From Lachnospiraceae bacterium (GTDB lineage: Bacteria > Bacillota > Clostridia > Lachnospirales > Lachnospiraceae): a stretch of DNA of 64,000 nt. The DNA lies in assembly GCA_017626095.1 (NCBI GenBank), contig JAGAJL010000026.1, positions 1-64,000 on the forward strand, in the 5' to 3' direction. The notes below the pieces were generated by a model. That model saw only the letters and a program-made list of their open reading frames with translations, made no database searches and had not been told where the DNA came from. Made by a program: the position numbers and the translations under genes. Below, piece by piece: positions 62,840-64,000 of the stretch (position 1 is the stretch's first letter; each line of letters starts with the position of its first letter).

Positions 62840-63035
62840 ATAATGCCCGGTTTTAACTGTCTGAAGACGAAGTCTGAGTTTTGAAACCGGGCATTTAATA
62901 TTTATTTGTGAGCATGCCGCTTAGAAAACCGAAGTATGAAGCGACAAAGATATATATTTCTGTTAGGGCGACTGCCATCCCGCAAAGATTGCGAACCTTA
63001 TGAGAAGCGTGGCAGAGCGTCTGCATAATCTAATT
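62840..63035. repeat. Interspersed nested-palindrome repeat, copy G (centre plus right arm)
   Basis: The central hairpin AATGCCCGGTTTTAACTG / TTTTGAAACCGGGCATT spans 62843-62895. The right arm follows with GAGCATGCCGCTTAGAAA, GACAAAGATATATATTTCTG, CCCGCAAAGATTGCGAAC and GGCAGAGCGTCTGCAT. That arm mirrors the left arm of copy B nearly base for base. The left arm is missing. It lies between the convergent ends of the activase and galE genes, where it may act as a two-way terminator. Confidence 0.88.
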
Positions 63036-64000
63036 TGAAAAATATTGCTGGGTAAAGCGCCAAGAATCCTTGCACATGCGCTCTAAATCATATTCGGCCT
63101 CCCATCCAAGTTCTTCTTTTGCTTTTTGGGGATTTGCATAGCAGGTTGCTATATCTCCGGCACGACGCGGTTTGATCTCATACGGAATCTTCACACCGTT
63201 TGCAGCTTCAAAGGCTTTTACAATATCTAAAACAGAGTATCCGTTTCCGGTACCTAGATTGTAAATATTAACACCGGTCGTACTGGTAACCTTGTCAATT
63301 GCATTCACATGTCCCTTTGCCAGATCCACAACATGAATATAATCTCTGACACCGGTTCCGTCAGGTGTATCATAATCATTTCCAAATACACCCAGTTTTT
63401 CCAATTTGCCGATTGCAACCTGCGTAATATAGGGCATCAGATTATTGGGAATACCATTGGGCACTTCGCCAATCAGACCGCTTTCATGTGCACCGATAGG
63501 ATTGAAGTAACGAAGTAATACCACACTCCACTCCGGATCCGGAACACAAAGATCGCTTAAAATACGCTCTAAATATAGTTTGGTTGTTCCATACGGGTTG
63601 GTCGTACTAAGCGGAAAATCTTCCGTAATCGGCACTGTCTTGGGCGAACCATATACGGTTGCCGAAGAACTGAAAATAATTCTTTTACAGTGATATTCCG
63701 TCATTAATTCGCATAAATTCATGGTTCCTGTCAGGTTGTTCTGATAATAAAGCAAAGGCTTTTGAACGGATTCACCAACAGCTTTCAATCCGGCAAAATG
63801 GATCACCGCATCAAATTTATGAGCCTCAAAAATAGGTCTCATCTCTTCCTTATTCAGCATATCCGCCTGATAAAACACTACTTTTTTGCCGGATATTTTC
63901 TCAATTTTATCCACAACTTCAATTTGGGAATTATAGAGATTGTCAAAAATCACAACCTCATGTCCTTTTGCCAGCAATTCCACACATGTATGCGAACCGA
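63030..64000 (-). CDS. galE: UDP-glucose 4-epimerase (N-terminal end outside the window)
   Basis: GalE interconverts UDP-glucose and UDP-galactose with NAD+. The visible part reads through the window edge: before a GTG codon that looks like a start, the frame continues as GSHTCVELLAKGHEVVIFDN, so the true N-terminus with the GGAGYIG motif lies beyond position 64000. VIHFAGLKAVGES, the catalytic SSSATVYGS and YGTTK (Tyr-x-x-x-Lys), and RYFNPIGAHESG are present. The C-terminus ends near a normal length. It is convergent with the activase gene, separated by repeat copy G. Confidence 0.95.
   Translation of the reverse strand, partial: GSHTCVELLAKGHEVVIFDNLYNSQIEVVDKIEKISGKKVVFYQADMLNKEEMRPIFEAHKFDAVIHFAGLKAVGESVQKPLLYYQNNLTGTMNLCELMTEYHCKRIIFSSSATVYGSPKTVPITEDFPLSTTNPYGTTKLYLERILSDLCVPDPEWSVVLLRYFNPIGAHESGLIGEVPNGIPNNLMPYITQVAIGKLEKLGVFGNDYDTPDGTGVRDYIHVVDLAKGHVNAIDKVTSTTGVNIYNLGTGNGYSVLDIVKAFEAANGVKIPYEIKPRRAGDIATCYANPQKAKEELGWEAEYDLERMCKDSWRFTQQYFSN

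Noticed and set aside
63030-63983. galE starting at the GTG at 63983
   Set aside because: The frame continues upstream with typical GalE sequence (GSHTC before VELL) to the window edge, so the gene is truncated by the window and not by a start.
1-64000. CRISPR arrays
   Set aside because: The repeats are long, palindromic, widely spaced and different in length, with no regular spacers and no cas genes.

Overview
This window looks like a chromosomal segment of a low-to-mid GC, anaerobic, Gram-positive clostridium, most likely a Lachnospiraceae gut or rumen commensal. The evidence is a complete Rnf complex operon (rnfCDGEAB), a sodium-pumping biotin decarboxylase operon, a giant 2-hydroxyacyl-CoA dehydratase activase, Firmicutes-type recO/yqzL/era and scpA/scpB neighbourhoods, an ispH-rpsA-cmk cluster, and strong GGAGG-type ribosome binding sites. 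No tRNA, rRNA, CRISPR array, phage module or transposase is visible. Nearly every gene lies on the minus strand; only yprB and the dehydratase activase are on the plus strand.

Layout. 0-10.4 kb: a PFL/UPF0210 gene with its ACT partner, a padR-HAAS-DUF4097 envelope operon with an unusually readable promoter and operator, a radical SAM gene, an orphan possible cysteine peptidase, an alkyltransferase fusion, an rRNA methyltransferase and an M18 aminopeptidase. 10.7-16 kb: the Rnf operon. 16.4-24.8 kb: yprB, cheR, rpsA-like, ispH, cmk, a flavoprotein, and RpiR and TetR regulators. 24.9-34.2 kb: a signalling and surface block (FecR-domain protein, GAF/HD-GYP, TIM-barrel protein, CHASE2 adenylate cyclase, InlB-repeat secreted protein, polytopic membrane protein). 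34.6-40.1 kb: a decarboxylase/transcarboxylase operon carrying two different carboxyltransferases. 40.2-45.1 kb: two D,D-carboxypeptidases, scpAB and a phosphoesterase. 45.5-58.3 kb: rpsU, alaS, glyS, recO, yqzL, era, an M16C protease, a sigma-like protein lacking key regions and a rhomboid-like protein without visible catalytic residues. 58.6-64 kb: the activase and a galE truncated by the window edge.

Energy metabolism is the strongest functional theme. Rnf couples ferredoxin oxidation to an ion gradient, and the membrane decarboxylase links carboxyl transfer to sodium export, so both feed one ion-motive force. The activase suits amino acid or hydroxyacid fermentation.

The most unusual content is not a protein. 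At least seven copies or fragments of one nested-palindrome repeat (about 40-400 bp) lie between genes, mostly next to gene 3' ends. Their arms change together between copies in at least two places, which points either to a conserved hairpin or to arm-to-arm correction. A second, unrelated multi-hairpin element sits inside the decarboxylase operon.
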